From contig NZ_FOJU01000003.1 of assembly GCF_900111875.1 (NCBI RefSeq), positions 248,001 to 312,000 on the forward strand: DNA of 64,000 bases. Direction: 5' to 3'. Position numbers and translations under genes: made by a program. Below the pieces are notes generated by a model, which was not told the DNA's origin, ran no database searches, and saw nothing but the letters and a program-made list of their open reading frames with translations. This document shows, piece after piece, positions 62,169 to 64,000 of the stretch (positions are counted from its first letter, which is position 1; each line of letters begins with the position of its first letter). Origin of the DNA: Poseidonocella pacifica (GTDB lineage Bacteria > Pseudomonadota > Alphaproteobacteria > Rhodobacterales > Rhodobacteraceae).

Positions 62169-63377
62169 ATGATCCACACCTCGACCCAAGGGCAGTCCGA
62201 CCTGCCGCGATACTTCTCTCAGGTTTTCGAGATGGCCTGCAACCTTCGGAACGGACGCCTCGATTTCGTTCTGTCCGATGGGCGTCGCTTTCGTGCAGAA
62301 GGCAAGAACCCCGGCCCCGTGGCAGAGTTGTACATCCATTCGCCCGAGGTGTTCGCCCGCCTGATCCGCGAAGGGGACTTGGGCTTTTGCGATGCCTATG
62401 TGGATGGCGATTGGTCCTCCCCTGACCTGCAGGCCTTTCAGGATCTGATCCATCTGGACAATGATGAGGTTTATGACGGCTTTCCGGGGCGGCGACTGGT
62501 CACGCTCTATGAGAAGTTCCGCTTCTGGATGCAGCGCAACCACAAGGCACAGGCGCGCAAGAACATCTCCTACCACTACGATCTGGGAAACGATTTCTAT
62601 GGGCTGTGGCTGGACGATACGATGACCTATTCCTCTGCCCTGTTCGAAACCGGGCAGGAAGCTCTGGAACATGCGCAAACCGCGAAATACGCCTCCATGA
62701 TCGACCAGATGGGCGCGAAACGGGGGGAGCATGTGCTTGAGATCGGCTGCGGCTGGGGGGGCTTTGCGGAATATGCGGCCAAGGAACGGGGCCTGCGTGT
62801 CACCGGCCTGACGATCAGCGAGCAGCAGTTCAGCTTTGCACAAGAACGCATACGCCGCGAGGGATTGGACGATCTCGTCACGCTCAAGCTTCAGGATTAC
62901 CGCGACGAACGCGGAACATACGACGGCATCGCGTCCATTGAGATGTTCGAGGCCGTCGGCGAAAAATACTGGCCCACCTATTTCGAGACGGTGAAATCCT
63001 GTCTCAAACCCGGTCGGACCGGTACGTTTCAGATCATCACCGTTCAGGACAAGCGGTGGGAAGTCTACAAGCGCGGAGTCGATTTCATCCAGAAATACAT
63101 CTTCCCCGGTGGCATGCTTCCCTGTCCCACCGTCCTGCGCCAGCAGATCCAAGGTGCCGGGCTGGAGGTGGCGCGTTCCATCGAGTTCGGAGACAGCTAT
63201 TCCCAAACGCTGCGCCGGTGGAACGATACCTTCAATGACCGATGGGACCAGATCTCCGAATTGGGCTTTGACGAGCGTTTTCGGCGGATGTGGAATTTCT
63301 ATCTGACCTCTTGCGCCGGCGCGTTCGCCGGGGGCAATACGGACGTAACCCAGATTACTGTGCGCAACCCTGCCTGA
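62169..63377 (+). CDS. cfa: Cyclopropane-fatty-acyl-phospholipid synthase
   Basis: A 402-residue SAM-dependent enzyme with YHYDLGNDFYGLWLDDTMTYS (acyl-site motif) and the SAM motif VLEIGCGWGGFAEYAA near residue 190, followed by RVTGLTISEQQFSFAQER and IASIEMFEAVGEKYWPTY. It methylenates unsaturated acyl chains in membrane phospholipids. The ATG at 62169 follows the GGAG-type site ACGGAG. It is adjacent to the photolyase; in Rhodobacter sphaeroides a cfa gene and a photolyase gene both belong to the sigma-E singlet-oxygen response, so they may share stress control here. Confidence 0.94.
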   Translation: MIHTSTQGQSDLPRYFSQVFEMACNLRNGRLDFVLSDGRRFRAEGKNPGPVAELYIHSPEVFARLIREGDLGFCDAYVDGDWSSPDLQAFQDLIHLDNDEVYDGFPGRRLVTLYEKFRFWMQRNHKAQARKNISYHYDLGNDFYGLWLDDTMTYSSALFETGQEALEHAQTAKYASMIDQMGAKRGEHVLEIGCGWGGFAEYAAKERGLRVTGLTISEQQFSFAQERIRREGLDDLVTLKLQDYRDERGTYDGIASIEMFEAVGEKYWPTYFETVKSCLKPGRTGTFQIITVQDKRWEVYKRGVDFIQKYIFPGGMLPCPTVLRQQIQGAGLEVARSIEFGDSYSQTLRRWNDTFNDRWDQISELGFDERFRRMWNFYLTSCAGAFAGGNTDVTQITVRNPA

Positions 63378-63387
63378 GGCGTCGTAT

Positions 63388-64000
63388 TTGTCCCGAGCCA
63401 ACCTGTTCATCTATGGCACCCTCTGCCACGCACCGGTGCTGCGCGCCGTTCTAGGCCATTTGCCGGAGCGCCGCGAAGCGCAGCTTGAGGGCCATGCGGT
63501 TCGCTGGGCCGCCGGAGGGCCCTACCCCGTAATCCATACACGGGCTGGGGAGGTTTCTTACGGTCAACTTCTCTCTCTGGGGCCGGAGGATATGACTCGG
63601 CTGGACTTTTATGAGGCGGCCTTCGGCTACCTGCCAAAGCCTGTCGAAGTCCAAACGCCCGTGGGGACGGTTGAGGCGCTCGCCTATTTCCCCAACCATG
63701 AGGAGCCTGCCGCTGGGCGGTGGGATCTTGCCCTCTGGGCGGAGGAATGGGCCGAGATCAGCATTGGCGCGGCTGGCGAAGTCATGCTGCGCCAAGGAAG
63801 GGAAGATCCCAAGGCGGCGGGCGGGTTGCTTCCATTCTTTCGCGCGCGCGCATGGTCCCGGAAAATGGCGGCCACCCCCGCGCCCCAGACCTTGCGCAGC
63901 GCAAAGACCGCGCAGGATGTGGAGATTATCGCAGATCACGGCGGGTATGACGGCTTCTTTCGCCTTCGGGCCTTTGAACTCAGGCACCGGCGTTTCGACG
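63388..64000 (+). CDS. Gamma-glutamylcyclotransferase-Nudix fusion protein (partial)
   Basis: The frame from TTG 63388 reads LSRANLFIYGTLCHAPVLRAV, with the FIYGTL motif of the gamma-glutamylcyclotransferase/AIG2 fold, and the Glu-containing DFYEAAFGYLPKP further on. From about residue 130 the sequence changes and ends in FFRLRAFELRHRRFD, which resembles the start of Nudix ADP-ribose pyrophosphatases (AdpP/YffH type). The gene runs off the right edge, so the Nudix box itself is not visible. It follows cfa by 10 bp and is probably cotranscribed. The TTG start is chosen because no ATG is available upstream in frame. Confidence 0.78.
   Translation, partial: MSRANLFIYGTLCHAPVLRAVLGHLPERREAQLEGHAVRWAAGGPYPVIHTRAGEVSYGQLLSLGPEDMTRLDFYEAAFGYLPKPVEVQTPVGTVEALAYFPNHEEPAAGRWDLALWAEEWAEISIGAAGEVMLRQGREDPKAAGGLLPFFRARAWSRKMAATPAPQTLRSAKTAQDVEIIADHGGYDGFFRLRAFELRHRRFD

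Overview
The window is a GC-rich, gene-dense chromosomal segment of an alphaproteobacterium, most likely family Rhodobacteraceae (Roseobacter group or a close relative). Supporting this are two ScfR-type acyl-CoA regulators, the pccB/pccA/mcm propionyl-CoA block with PccR, a taurine-pyruvate-type aminotransferase, a DmdC/FadE-like acyl-CoA dehydrogenase and several family-restricted hypothetical proteins. I see no tRNA, rRNA, CRISPR array, insertion sequence or prophage. Most long reading frames opposite the genes are GC-driven shadows and are left out.

Layout. 1-12.6 kb: a partial FliM/FliN-like gene, a histidine kinase fused to a sodium:solute symporter with a small membrane protein and a single-domain response regulator, a ScfR regulator, then divergently a branched-chain-amino-acid-type ABC transporter (binding protein, two permeases, two ATPases) ending in acetyl-CoA synthetase. 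This looks like a short-chain acid sensing and activation locus. 12.6-16.3 kb: sugar dehydrogenase plus sugar-acid dehydratase with a divergent LysR regulator. 16.3-30 kb: housekeeping and envelope genes (amidase, SIMPL protein, a GspL/GspC-like fusion, Kef antiporter, serine hydrolase, 5'-nucleotidase, pyrD, MATE pump, two hotdog thioesterases). 30-38.3 kb: two MerR regulators and a beta-oxidation operon (acyl-CoA dehydrogenase, GST, thiolase, duplicated NTF2-like protein, FadJ-type enzyme). 38.4-46.2 kb: mixed small operons (sulfotransferase, degenerate M48-like membrane protein, PhnM-like, lipase, Nudix, EamA transporter, EEP nuclease, DnaJ/TerB).

46.2-57.1 kb is the propionyl-CoA pathway: VOC protein, methylmalonyl-CoA mutase, pccA, small lipoproteins, pccB, a divergent Bcr/CflA exporter and pccR. 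TTTGCAAA-type PccR operators lie in front of both pccB and pccR. 57.1-64 kb: hemerythrin, Tpa aminotransferase, M20 amidohydrolase, photolyase, cyclopropane fatty acid synthase and a partial gamma-glutamylcyclotransferase-Nudix fusion.

The most unusual non-coding signal is a 65-bp element present twice, 31.6 kb apart (27716-27780 and 59314-59378; 60 of 65 positions identical, no gaps). Both copies lie between convergent genes, both end exactly on the stop codon of the minus-strand gene, and both are built of GTATGAC/GTCATAC heptamers repeated every 11-12 bp around a 13-bp hairpin. Other regulatory candidates are a 34-bp nested palindrome between a thioesterase and a MerR gene, an inverted repeat just before acs, and a strong terminator between a lipoprotein gene and pccA.
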